Shown here piece by piece: positions 14,191-21,524 of a stretch of DNA of 22,321 nucleotides; within the stretch, counting starts at the first letter, position 1, and every line of letters begins with the position of its first letter. This DNA comes from BRH-c25 sp964447145 (GTDB taxonomy: Bacteria; Bacillota; Clostridia; Lutisporales; Lutisporaceae): the NCBI GenBank assembly GCA_964447145.1, contig CAYURW010000039.1, positions 1 through 22,321 on the forward strand. The letters are read 5' to 3'. A program made the translations under genes and the position numbers. The notes beneath the pieces are model-generated. The model saw only the letters and a program-made list of their open reading frames with translations. It searched no databases and had not been told where the DNA came from.

Positions 14191-15397
14191 GCTGCAACAA
14201 GTGATTATTGCTGTTAACAATTTTTCTTTGGGTATATTGTTGCCTGTTATTAATCTGGTTTTAATGGGAAAAGGTGCAACCCTGCAGACTCTTCCTTTGC
14301 TTGTTGGAATATATTCAGCAACAATTCTGTGCCTGGAGTTACCAAGCGGTGTATTTGCGGATATATATGGACGCAAAATAATATTCTTGATGTCAACTGT
14401 GTTCATGTTAGTGTCCTTTTCACTGTTAATTATGGCAAACAGTATGGGTTGGCTGATACTTGCAATGATATTTTTAGGCATGGGACGTGCTTTTTCTTCA
14501 GGTAGTTTGGATGCACTGTTTATAGACCAGGCTCTTGATCTGCATGGAGAATATTGCCTTACCGGAGTAACCGCCCGTATATCCATCCTAGAAAGTGTTG
14601 GCCTGGCGGTCGGCGCTATTGCCGGAGGAATTATAGCTAATGCTACCGGCACTTATTTAACAAATATAGTTTTGCGCTTAGTACTTACTGCAATACTTTT
14701 TATAATGTGTCTATTTTTTGTGAAAGAGCAACCATTACATGATAAAAGTCATCACACCACATTGATGGAGCATGTAAGGCAGGGCAAACAGGTTTTAACT
14801 TCTGCGCACGAGTTAGGTTTTGTATTTATTGGAATTTTCTTTTTAGGTTTTTTGCTTTTTACCATAGAGACCTATTGGCAGCCTGCTTTTCTGCAAATGC
14901 CAAATACTCAGAACAGTACATGGATGCTGGGCTTTATTACCTTTATCGGTTTTTTTTCGGTAGCCTTTGGAAACACCATTATTAAGAAAACATTAGATAG
15001 GCACATTAATAAATGTTGGAATGTCTATAACATTTGTCGTATCATATTTGCCTGCTGCATTGTTATTTTTGCATTTCAAAAAAACTCAGTAAGCTTTGTG
15101 GTCTGTTACGCCTGTATATATCTGGCGCTAGGATCCAGCAATGTTGCTGAAAGTACTCTAATTAATAAATTTACACCAAATCACATGCGTGCAAGCATGC
15201 TTTCGCTAAATTCTCTTATGGGACAAATTGGATCACTATGTGCTTCCTTATTTAGCAGCATTATGATATTAAAGTTACAATTTGAAGGATTATGGATTGT
15301 TGCAGGTGTGCTTCTGGGCGGGTACGCTATTATTTCAACTGCTGTCATAAATAAATACAATCAGAAGAACAGGAATAATACTACCGTCATCCCGTAA
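14183..15397 (+). CDS. MFS transporter, drug-efflux type
   Basis: 404 residues with about 12 hydrophobic segments. MFS motif A is visible as 'GVFADIYGRK' after the second segment, followed by 'GMGRAFSSGSLDALFIDQ'. A charged central loop (after 'KEQPLHDKSHH') separates the halves. Likely a proton-coupled exporter of a small molecule; substrate unknown. ATG 14183 is chosen because it overlaps the regulator stop by 8 nt and has AGAGGA upstream; a more upstream in-frame ATG (14147) lies inside the regulator and has no ribosome site. The TAA stop uses the first bases of REP copy B, so the C-terminus may have been set by that insertion. Confidence 0.88.
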   Translation: MSKLQQVIIAVNNFSLGILLPVINLVLMGKGATLQTLPLLVGIYSATILCLELPSGVFADIYGRKIIFLMSTVFMLVSFSLLIMANSMGWLILAMIFLGMGRAFSSGSLDALFIDQALDLHGEYCLTGVTARISILESVGLAVGAIAGGIIANATGTYLTNIVLRLVLTAILFIMCLFFVKEQPLHDKSHHTTLMEHVRQGKQVLTSAHELGFVFIGIFFLGFLLFTIETYWQPAFLQMPNTQNSTWMLGFITFIGFFSVAFGNTIIKKTLDRHINKCWNVYNICRIIFACCIVIFAFQKNSVSFVVCYACIYLALGSSNVAESTLINKFTPNHMRASMLSLNSLMGQIGSLCASLFSSIMILKLQFEGLWIVAGVLLGGYAIISTAVINKYNQKNRNNTTVIP

Positions 15398-15423
15398 AGC
15401 ATTAGGGACGGTTCTTTCTGCTT
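15397..15423 (+). repeat. REP-like 27-nt repeat, copy B
   Basis: Arms AAGCA/TGCTT (extendable to AAAGCA/TGCTTT, 15396-15424), core AGGGACGGTTCTTTC. It overlaps the stop codon of the MFS gene and has the same orientation as copy A on the other side of the HTH-MFS pair. Confidence 0.88.
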
Positions 15424-15449
15424 TCTTCAAACCCTATACGCTATGAACA

Positions 15450-15497
15450 GGGGCAGAAAAAAGGGACAAGGTACCTGTCCCCTTGTCCCCTTGCCCC
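15450..15497. repeat. 48-nt imperfect palindrome of a second repeat type
   Basis: Outer arms GGGGCA (15450-15455)/TGCCCC (15492-15497) and inner arms GGGACAAGG (15463-15471)/CCTTGTCCC (15481-15489), with the alternative fold GGGACA..TGTCCC around GGTACC. It ends 2 nt from the stalk-protein stop. It lacks a T tract, so it is not a standard terminator, but as a strong hairpin it may protect transcript ends or halt convergent transcription. Confidence 0.75.
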
Positions 15498-15498
15498 G

Positions 15499-16371
15499 CT
15501 AATAACCTCTAAGCGGCCGCAGATTGTTGTTTCGTGCTTCAATCTCATCTAAAATAAACTCCATGGCGTCTTTTTGGTCTTGCCTGATCTTGGGATCGGT
15601 GCGCCACACCTCTGTCGGGAAATGAACCTGTCCCTGACTCCCGTTATAGCAGGTAAACGAGTATGGTATCTCCAGATAAGTGCCATATGTAAACGGAAAT
15701 GGTGCTCCCAACGGCGTACGAGTGTAGCTAAAATATTCATGTGTGACATTAATACACCAATCGTCTCCGTAATAATACTTATCCTTAATGCCATTCTGAG
15801 ATACCCCTACCTCTGCCACCTGCTTGGTGTTGATATGATATGTAATTTTATCCCCTTCGTCATTTACTACTCGAATAGCCGGCACTGCAGGCTCCGGTAT
15901 TTGGTCCGGAGCAGTCTGTTTCTTAGTAATCGTAATCAATTGGGCGGCTCCGTCCCAATTTACCTCGCAGTTCAAAGCTTCAGCCACAAATCTTAACGGA
16001 ACAAAGGTTCGGCTGTTAATAAGCTTGGCAGGCGCTTGAAGAGTATCTGCTTCTCCGTTTACTGTTGCCTCAGTTTGATCCAGGGTCAGCCTGATTGTCA
16101 TATCATCTTTGGTTGCGATAATTGATCTGGTTGTTTCACACCAATGCACTTCAGACCCAAGAGCCTCAAATATAGCCCTCATCGGGACTATTACCCTGCC
16201 GTTCTCATTAATCGGCGGGGCTTCAAATGAAAGAGTCTGCCCGTCCAATACAACTTTTATGCTGCTCGCGCTATTTGGGTTCACAGCAGCAGCGGCGCCA
16301 AGTGAAAATACTTGAAGTAAAAGCAAAATCAGTACCAACAGAACTAATACCCTATTGCGTATTCTTAACAT
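15499..16371 (-). CDS. Secreted stalk-domain (copper amine oxidase N-terminal-like) protein
   Basis: 290 residues from ATG 16371, which has AGGAGGT 9 nt upstream; the frame stays open to 16566 but that extension reads through the REP repeats and has no signal peptide. Residues 1-~28 are a signal peptide (MLRIRNRV, a hydrophobic run, then AAAA). Residues ~35-145 hold two stalk repeats with the pattern 'NGRVIVPMRAIFEALGSEVHW' and 'NSRTFVPLRFVAEALNCEVNWD', common in clostridial surface proteins. Residues ~165-290 form an aromatic-rich domain ('DKYYYGDDWCINVTHEYF', 'WRTDPKIRQDQKDAMEFIL') that I do not recognise. Probably cell-envelope associated. Its promoter region is occupied by REP copies. Confidence 0.85.
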   Translation of the reverse strand: MLRIRNRVLVLLVLILLLLQVFSLGAAAAVNPNSASSIKVVLDGQTLSFEAPPINENGRVIVPMRAIFEALGSEVHWCETTRSIIATKDDMTIRLTLDQTEATVNGEADTLQAPAKLINSRTFVPLRFVAEALNCEVNWDGAAQLITITKKQTAPDQIPEPAVPAIRVVNDEGDKITYHINTKQVAEVGVSQNGIKDKYYYGDDWCINVTHEYFSYTRTPLGAPFPFTYGTYLEIPYSFTCYNGSQGQVHFPTEVWRTDPKIRQDQKDAMEFILDEIEARNNNLRPLRGY

Positions 16372-16415
16372 ATTCTTCTTACCTCCTATTATCATATTAA
16401 AAACAGCAAAGAAAC

Positions 16416-16446
16416 GAGGATGGTTCCGGTTCCTTCTGCTTTCTTT
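16416..16446 (+). repeat. Degenerate REP-like copy next to the transposase cassette
   Basis: GAGGATGGTTCCGGTTCC followed by TTCTGCTTTCTTT resembles the right half of the 27-nt repeat and its flank at copy B (TTTCTGCTTTCTTC). Probably an older, decayed copy. Confidence 0.5.
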
Positions 16447-16459
16447 CGAAGCAGCGGGG

Positions 16460-16486
16460 AAGCAGCGGGGACGGTTCTTCCTGCTT
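16460..16486 (+). repeat. REP-like 27-nt repeat, copy D
   Basis: Arms AAGCA/TGCTT around GCGGGGACGGTTCTTCC; differs from copy A at two core bases. The left arm is preceded by an extra AAGCAGCGGGG unit (16449-16459). Confidence 0.9.
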
Positions 16487-16504
16487 TTTCTTTCTGCTTT
16501 TCGG

Positions 16505-17287
16505 CTACTGCCTTTGCAAGCTAACATTATGAACAATGCTATTGCTAACTCCCAAGAGGTTCGCAATTTGCCTGTGGGGAAGCTTGCTCTCTTTCAAAAG
16601 TCTTTTAACCAGTTCTTCAATATAATCGGCATTTTTATTAAACTGTTTGTCGTTAATCAGCCCTTTACCCAGAAAATATTCTGATATTATTTCCTGGGCC
16701 TGCTCAATTCTGTTTTCTAAAATGTCCTCTTTCACTTCCATATATTCTTGATTATCTTTCTGCTTATGAAACGCTATAAACTGCGCCATATCATTATTAA
16801 AGCAACCTAATATAAACTCCTTTTGCTGTGTTTTTATGGTGGAATTCTCCCCAATATATTCGTTGTAGCTGCTCCAGTAATAGTCCTCAGGTGATTTAAC
16901 CATTTTTGCCTTAACCGGATTATTATGTATGTATCTAGTTACTTGGAGCAAGTATCTATCATTATCTATTGCCTCGCTTTTATACCGGTCTTGAAATACA
17001 TGCCCTATCCTATCCCTTTTTCCGTTAAAGTTCATAGCAAATCTTATATTTATACTTTTAATAGCTTTTGCCAAATCTGACAGATTGGCTTTAATAATAA
17101 TATGAGCATGGTTATCCATAATGCAATATACAGCAATATCAATTAATTGATCTTCTTCCTGCTTTTTTAGAGATTCTAAGAAAAATCTCTTTTGCTCATC
17201 TGCAACAAATATATTTTCTCTATTATTTCCTCGCATCATTACATGGTAGTATTCCGTTTGGCTTTGGGTTCTCGCTTGTCTGGGCAT
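16505..17287 (-). CDS. REP-associated tyrosine (Y1/IS200-like) transposase, RAYT
   Basis: 260 residues. N-terminal 'MPRQARTQSQTEYYHVMMRGNNRENIF' is the classic RAYT opening. The HUH metal-binding motif is H60-A-H62 in 'MDNHAHIII', followed by 'GHVFQDRYKSEAI' and the nucleophile-containing helix 'YLLQVTRYIHNNPVKA' (Y119 likely catalytic). Residues ~215-255 form a DnaA-C-like helix-turn-helix ('HRQIANLLGVSNSIVHNVS') found in many Firmicute RAYTs. Intact, with AGGAGGG before ATG 17287. Such proteins nick single-stranded DNA at REP hairpins; in most hosts they are single-copy and domesticated. It lies between inverted copies of the 27-nt repeat. Confidence 0.92.
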   Translation of the reverse strand: MPRQARTQSQTEYYHVMMRGNNRENIFVADEQKRFFLESLKKQEEDQLIDIAVYCIMDNHAHIIIKANLSDLAKAIKSINIRFAMNFNGKRDRIGHVFQDRYKSEAIDNDRYLLQVTRYIHNNPVKAKMVKSPEDYYWSSYNEYIGENSTIKTQQKEFILGCFNNDMAQFIAFHKQKDNQEYMEVKEDILENRIEQAQEIISEYFLGKGLINDKQFNKNADYIEELVKRLLKESKLPHRQIANLLGVSNSIVHNVSLQRQ

Positions 17288-17338
17288 AGTTTATCCCTCC
17301 TGAAATATTTTACCATATTATTACACACAAGTAAAGAA

Positions 17339-17365
17339 AAGCAAAAAGAACCGTCCCCGCTGCTT
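17339..17365 (-). repeat. REP-like 27-nt repeat, copy E (inverted)
   Basis: Arms AAGCA/TGCTT around the complement of the GGGGACGGTTCTT core; its reverse complement equals copy A base for base. An AAGCAACGG unit flanks it (17374-17366 region on the minus strand), like the duplicated left arm in copies A and D. Confidence 0.9.
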
Positions 17366-17390
17366 TTCTTCCGTTGCTTTTCTTTATCTC

Positions 17391-17454
17391 TTGACATATA
17401 TCAAGCTTAATGCTAATGTAGCATTAATATAATATATTAATTGCTATTATAGCA
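17391..17454 (+). promoter_or_regulatory. Promoter with two identical operator palindromes for the Lrp-OPT genes
   Basis: TTGACA (17391-17396), a 17-nt spacer and TAATGT (17414-17419). Operator 1 is TGCTA-N3-TAGCA at 17411-17423, extended to perfect 9-bp arms TTAATGCTA/TAGCATTAA (17407-17427), and covers the -10. Operator 2 has the same TGCTA-N3-TAGCA at 17442-17454. Centres are 31 bp apart, about three helical turns. Confidence 0.75.
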
Positions 17455-17497
17455 TTATTTTGTAGTATTTTAGTTTATTTATCAGAAAAGGAGTGGT

Positions 17498-17965
17498 ATG
17501 ATGGATAGAATTGATCAGCTGGATATGGACATCATGCGTATATTACAGGAGGATGGCCGCAAATCTTTCAAGGATATCGGCAGTATCCTCGACAAACCGG
17601 AAAGCACAATTCGCAGCAGATATAATAACTTGATCGAAAAAAAAGTATTAAGGATAGTAGCAATAGCAAATCCTCATGATATAGGGCTTAATATAATGGG
17701 TTTGTTATTTTTGAAGGTCGACCTTCAGTCCTTTGAAAAAACGGCAAGGACGATAGGAGAGTTCCCGGAAGTGCGGTTTATTGCTTACACGACGGGAGTA
17801 TATGATTTAGTCGTAGAAATCTATGTAAAAAACTATGAAGAATTAATTGATTTTATGACAAAAAAACTTTCCGAAATAACAGGTATAAGAGGGTATGACC
17901 TTTCTCTGGAGCTGAAGCTTCTAAAGGATTCCTACCAGTGGCTTGACAGGGATGATCTGCTATAG
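17498..17965 (+). CDS. Lrp/AsnC family transcriptional regulator (first)
   Basis: 155 residues. Residues ~6-52 are the AsnC-type helix-turn-helix ('IDQLDMDIMRILQEDGRKSFKDIG', 'PESTIRSRYNNLIEKKV'). Residues ~68-145 are the RAM ligand-binding/oligomerisation domain ('MGLLFLKVDLQSFEKTARTIGEFPEVRFIAYTTGVYDLVVEIYV'). Family members sense amino acids and form octamer-like assemblies. AAAAGGAG (17486-17493) serves ATG 17498 or, with better spacing, ATG 17501. The OPT transporter begins 60 nt downstream with no terminator between, so the two are probably co-transcribed and controlled by the paired palindromes upstream. Confidence 0.92.
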   Translation: MMDRIDQLDMDIMRILQEDGRKSFKDIGSILDKPESTIRSRYNNLIEKKVLRIVAIANPHDIGLNIMGLLFLKVDLQSFEKTARTIGEFPEVRFIAYTTGVYDLVVEIYVKNYEELIDFMTKKLSEITGIRGYDLSLELKLLKDSYQWLDRDDLL

Positions 17966-18025
17966 AGCAAAATAACACAACAAATACAAAACGGTAATTA
18001 TTAATATTATAAGAGGAGGGTAAAA

Positions 18026-19891
18026 ATGAACAAAAATATTGAAGACAGTAGTTTTAAGCCCTATGTAAAACCAACAGATACTATTCCTGAGGTTACGGCT
18101 ACATCGGTAATAATGGGGATTATCCTGCTGCTGGTATTTGGGGCGGCAAACGCATATCTGGGACTTAAGGTAGGAATGACCGTAGGTGCCTCAATACCGG
18201 CTGCCGTGGTTTCTATGGCCATCCTGAAGGGTATCCTCAGGAAAGGCACAATACTGGAAAACAATATCGTACAAACAATCGCCTCCACCGGAGAGGCGGC
18301 GGCTGCCGGTGTTGTTTTCAGTATCCCTGCATTTTATATGCTTGATTACTCCCCTTCTATTATGCTGATTTCATTGGTTGCACTCTTTGGAGGCCTTATA
18401 GGTGTTGTTGCAATGGTAATTTACAGAAGGTATCTTATAGTGAAACAGCATAAAGAGCTCAGTTATCCCGAAGGGACCGCATGTGCGGAAATACTTATTG
18501 CAGGCGACAAAGGAGGAGTTTCTGCAAAGCTGGTCTTTAAGGGCGGGATCCTGGCATCTGTTTATAGAATTGCACAGTCCGGCTTCGGCCTCTTTCCTGA
18601 CACCATTGAAGCTTCCATTCCAAACCTTCCCGGGGGAATTATAGGGATGAATGCACTGCCATCTCTTGCCGGAGTAGGTTATCTGATTGGCATGAAAATA
18701 TCTTCCGTACTGCTTGCAGGAGGTCTGCTGGCTTGGCTTGTAATTATACCTTTAATTACTTTCATAGGCAGCATGGTGTCTGTGCCGATATTCCCATCTT
18801 CCGCTGCCATAAGTGAATTGGGGCCATGGGGTATATGGAATGATTACATTCAATACATTGGGGCAGGGGTTCTGACTGTCGGAGGAATATTTGAATTTAT
18901 AAAAGCATTGCCGGCTGTAAAAGAAGCATTGAAAGGTGCGATTTCGGAATTCAAGTCATTAAATAAAGGAGAAAGCGGGGAAAGAACCGATAGGGACATT
19001 CCCTTCAAGTATTTATTGATCACTTTTGTTTCCATAGTTATTATTATGGCTATACTTCCCCAAATACCCGTAGGATTGCTGGGGGCAGCGTTGACAGCGG
19101 TATTTGGCTTCCTGTTTGTTTCAATTTCATCGCGTATCGTAGGTGTTGTGGGCAATTCCTCAAATCCCGTTTCGGGAATGACCATTGCCACCATATTCTT
19201 CAGTGCGATCATTATGAAATCTGTGGGTTACACCGGGATGAAGGGCATGGCGGCAGCAATTATTATAGGGTCCATCGTCACCGTCGCCGCTGCTGTAGCA
19301 GGGGACATATCCCAGGATCTAAAAACAGGCTATCTTTTGGGTGCTACCCCAATATACCAGCAAGTGACCGAGGCATTCGGAGCAATTATTTTTGCCGGCG
19401 CGTCCGGATTCATTGTTTCTCTTCTACACAATGCCTATACAATTGGCAGCAGTGAACTGCCATCTCCGGCAACGGCAGTTATAGCGGTTCTGGTAAAGGG
19501 TATCTTTGAAGGCAACCTTCCATGGGCATTGTTGTTGATGGGTGCCGGGATTGGGCTTCTGGTTGAACTATTGGGCATTCCCTCCTTACCTTTTGCAATA
19601 GGGGTGTATTTGCCCGTGCATTTGACGGTACCCGTATTTTTGGGCGGTGTCGCTAGAAATATTGTCGAAAAACACAAAAACGGCAATATCTCAGACGGTA
19701 CCCTCTATGCTTCGGGATTGGTGGCGGGCGATGCCTTAATCGGAGTGCTGCTGGCATTTTTGACAACCTTAGGATTGGCTGATAAAATCAGTTTTGGAAG
19801 CGGGCTTTTGGGTTCAGCAGGAAATATAGTATCTCTCATACTCATTCTGTTTGTAACTTATACCCTGTATACAAATTCAAAAACCAAGTAA
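18026..19891 (+). CDS. OPT family oligopeptide transporter
   Basis: 621 residues, highly hydrophobic with roughly 14-16 membrane segments. Family signatures include 'PEVTATSVIMGIILLLVFGAANAYLGLKVGMTVGASIPAAVVSM' spread over the first two segments, 'NNIVQTIASTGEAAAAGVVF', 'ELSYPEGTACAEIL' and the late 'PFAIGVYLPVHL' with 'GLVAGDALIGV'. Bacterial OPT proteins of this length import short peptides or related compounds using the proton gradient; substrate cannot be read from sequence. AGGAGGG precedes the ATG by 5 nt. It follows an Lrp-type regulator and precedes a predicted hydrolase, which fits peptide or amino-acid scavenging (inference). Confidence 0.94.
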   Translation: MNKNIEDSSFKPYVKPTDTIPEVTATSVIMGIILLLVFGAANAYLGLKVGMTVGASIPAAVVSMAILKGILRKGTILENNIVQTIASTGEAAAAGVVFSIPAFYMLDYSPSIMLISLVALFGGLIGVVAMVIYRRYLIVKQHKELSYPEGTACAEILIAGDKGGVSAKLVFKGGILASVYRIAQSGFGLFPDTIEASIPNLPGGIIGMNALPSLAGVGYLIGMKISSVLLAGGLLAWLVIIPLITFIGSMVSVPIFPSSAAISELGPWGIWNDYIQYIGAGVLTVGGIFEFIKALPAVKEALKGAISEFKSLNKGESGERTDRDIPFKYLLITFVSIVIIMAILPQIPVGLLGAALTAVFGFLFVSISSRIVGVVGNSSNPVSGMTIATIFFSAIIMKSVGYTGMKGMAAAIIIGSIVTVAAAVAGDISQDLKTGYLLGATPIYQQVTEAFGAIIFAGASGFIVSLLHNAYTIGSSELPSPATAVIAVLVKGIFEGNLPWALLLMGAGIGLLVELLGIPSLPFAIGVYLPVHLTVPVFLGGVARNIVEKHKNGNISDGTLYASGLVAGDALIGVLLAFLTTLGLADKISFGSGLLGSAGNIVSLILILFVTYTLYTNSKTK

Positions 19892-19931
19892 AACCGCCTT
19901 TTATTAATTACATTTTCTTCAGACCAAAAGC

Positions 19932-19957
19932 AGGGGGCGGAAAAGGTCCTGCCCCCT
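19932..19957 (+). other. GC-rich hairpin between OPT and DUF1028 genes
   Basis: AGGGGGC (19932-19938)/GCCCCCT (19951-19957), 7 bp with a 12-nt loop and no following T tract. More likely an mRNA-stabilising or partial attenuation structure than a full terminator. Confidence 0.5.
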
Positions 19958-19986
19958 TCCATAAATTTATATGCGAGGTGTTATAT

Positions 19987-20856
19987 TTGAGGCTAATTTC
20001 AACATTTTCAATAGTGGGAAGAGACCCGGATACCGGTGAACTGGGAATAGCCGTTCAATCGAAATTTCTTGCTGTAGGAGCCGCAGTTTCATATGCCAAA
20101 GCCGGAGTTGGAGCCATAGCGACCCAGGCTCTTGCCAACCTTGATTACGGGGAGGTCGGGCTGAAGCTCCTTGAAAAGGGCTATACTGTCGAACAAACCT
20201 TAAAGGCCTTGCAAGCTTTAGATGAAAACACAGAAGACCGTCAAGTAGGAATTGTTGATGCCAATGGCAATTCAATATCCTACACAGGCAAAAACTGCTA
20301 TGATTGGGCTGGCGGAATTTTTGGCAGAAATTTTGCCTGCCAGGGAAACATACTTGTCAGCAAGGATACCGTTTCTGCCCTATCCGAAACCTTTCACAAC
20401 ACGGAAGGTTCTTTGGCAAGAAGGCTGGTTGCATCCCTGGATGCAGCTCAAAATGCCGGTGGAGACAAGAGAGGCAGACAATCTGCATCCTTGTTGGTGG
20501 TAAAGGAAAAAGGAAGCTACGGCGGCTATAATGACCGCTATATAGACCTTCGGGTGGATGATGATGAGGAACCGATAAAGAAGCTTAGCCACCTTTTGGA
20601 TTTGCATGAGTTGTATTTCAACAAGACAGCAAAGGAAGAAATGATTGAGCTTACAAAGGATACAATTACTAAGATACAAGATGCCCTGAAAAAATTAGGA
20701 TATTACAACCTTGATATAAATGGGGTAAATAATGCTCAGACTAAGGCAGCATACAAAGATTTTTGCGGGATAGAAAATTTTGAGGAAAGAATATGCGAAG
20801 GTAATTTTGTGGATGCCAAGGTAATTGAATTCCTATACAATAAAGCAGACATATAG
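19987..20856 (+). CDS. DUF1028 family protein (predicted Ntn-hydrolase) with peptidoglycan-binding-like tail
   Basis: 289 residues from TTG 19987, chosen because GAGGTG (19975-19980) is 6 nt upstream and the family characteristically opens with 'TFSIVGRDPDTGELGIAVQSKFLAVG'. The DUF1028 core continues through 'GVGAIATQALANLDYGEVGL', 'QVGIVDANGNSISYTG', 'FACQGNIL' and 'GGDKRGRQSASLLVV'. The family is grouped with Ntn hydrolases, with a Thr or Ser near the N-terminus as proposed nucleophile; activity is unproven. Residues ~215-289 ('TITKIQDALKKLGYYNLDINGVNN') look like a small peptidoglycan-binding module, a known partner in this family. A GTG at 19978 is an alternative start. Confidence 0.88.
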   Translation: MRLISTFSIVGRDPDTGELGIAVQSKFLAVGAAVSYAKAGVGAIATQALANLDYGEVGLKLLEKGYTVEQTLKALQALDENTEDRQVGIVDANGNSISYTGKNCYDWAGGIFGRNFACQGNILVSKDTVSALSETFHNTEGSLARRLVASLDAAQNAGGDKRGRQSASLLVVKEKGSYGGYNDRYIDLRVDDDEEPIKKLSHLLDLHELYFNKTAKEEMIELTKDTITKIQDALKKLGYYNLDINGVNNAQTKAAYKDFCGIENFEERICEGNFVDAKVIEFLYNKADI

Positions 20857-20883
20857 ATAGCATTGATTCCCACCCTTTGATTT

Positions 20884-20913
20884 ACTATTAGTCATGAACC
20901 TGATAGTTTTTTT
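20884..20913 (+). terminator. Intrinsic terminator after the DUF1028 gene
   Basis: ACTATTAG (20884-20891) pairs with CTGATAGT (20900-20907, one G-T pair), loop of 8 nt, running into seven Ts (20907-20913). It closes the Lrp-OPT-DUF1028 transcript before the second Lrp promoter. Confidence 0.7.
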
Positions 20914-20921
20914 ACTAATCG

Positions 20922-20950
20922 TTGCTTATCCCTCCCCTGTTATATATAAT
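20922..20950 (+). promoter_or_regulatory. Promoter of the second Lrp gene
   Basis: TTGCTT (20922-20927), a 17-nt spacer and TATAAT (20945-20950); predicted start about 15 nt before the ATG, giving a very short leader. The TGCTA-N3-TAGCA operator of the first Lrp promoter is not present here. Confidence 0.7.
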
Positions 20951-20970
20951 GGAATCAATGGAGGGATACT

Positions 20971-21423
20971 ATGGACGATATTGATTTGAAAATACTAAAT
21001 CTCCTCGAAACCAACGGAAGGATATCCCACGAAGAAATAAGCAAAAGGCTTAACATGTCAAGACCTGCAATACACCAGAGAGTTGCCAGACTTGAACAAA
21101 ACAATGTCATAAAAAGTTATAACGCTGATATTAATTGGAGCAAAGCAGGACAGGATATCAGGGCTATTGTGTTTATCAATGCCAGTACCTCGGATTTTAA
21201 GGGAGTTATGGAGCAGGCTGTCAACGTAAAGGTCGACGGCTTAACCATAGAAAATTGCTATGGTATAACCGGTCAATGGTGTATAATGCTGAAGATCAGG
21301 GCTAGTCTTACAGAACAAATTACCCGGCTTCATGATGAGCTTCTCAAAATTAACGGTATGCTTAATACTTTTACAATACTCATATTATCGGAGGTAAAAA
21401 AGGTTCCTTCCGAAGATTTCTAA
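20971..21423 (+). CDS. Lrp/AsnC family transcriptional regulator (second)
   Basis: 150 residues. HTH residues ~1-48 ('MDDIDLKILNLLETNGRISHEEISKRLNMSRPAIHQRVARLEQNNVI'), then a RAM domain with 'AIVFINASTSDFKGVMEQAVNVK', 'ENCYGITGQWCIMLKIRA' and 'TFTILILSEVKK'. It is clearly divergent from the first Lrp protein in this window. GGAGGG precedes the ATG. It has its own promoter and terminator, so it is a separate transcript at the end of the peptide-handling locus; its target could be local or elsewhere. Confidence 0.92.
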   Translation: MDDIDLKILNLLETNGRISHEEISKRLNMSRPAIHQRVARLEQNNVIKSYNADINWSKAGQDIRAIVFINASTSDFKGVMEQAVNVKVDGLTIENCYGITGQWCIMLKIRASLTEQITRLHDELLKINGMLNTFTILILSEVKKVPSEDF

Positions 21424-21485
21424 AACAGAGCACCCATGTGCCTTTCTCGAGGATACGAGAAAATTCTGGCGCAGGCAGTTGTATC

Positions 21486-21522
21486 AAAAATACGCCGGAG
21501 ATGAATCCCGACGTATTTTTTT
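21486..21522. terminator. Bidirectional terminator between second Lrp and CotF-like genes
   Basis: AAAAATACG (21486-21494)/CGTATTTTT (21512-21520), a perfect 9-bp stem flanked by As and Ts, so it works for both convergent transcripts. Confidence 0.85.
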
Positions 21523-21524
21523 GT

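Larger units (their letters stand above)
16460..17365. mobile_element. RAYT transposase cassette bounded by inverted REP-like repeats
   Basis: Copy D (16460-16486, plus orientation) and copy E (17339-17365, minus orientation) form near-perfect terminal inverted repeats around one Y1 transposase gene, a span of 906 bp. Similarity continues inward past the 27-mer as a T/C-rich tail. This matches the REP-associated tyrosine transposase arrangement known from many bacteria. Confidence 0.78.

Noticed and set aside
16372..16566. N-terminal extension of the stalk protein to an ATG at 16566
   Set aside because: It translates the REP repeats and the end of the transposase gene. The ATG at 16371 has a good ribosome site and begins a normal signal peptide.
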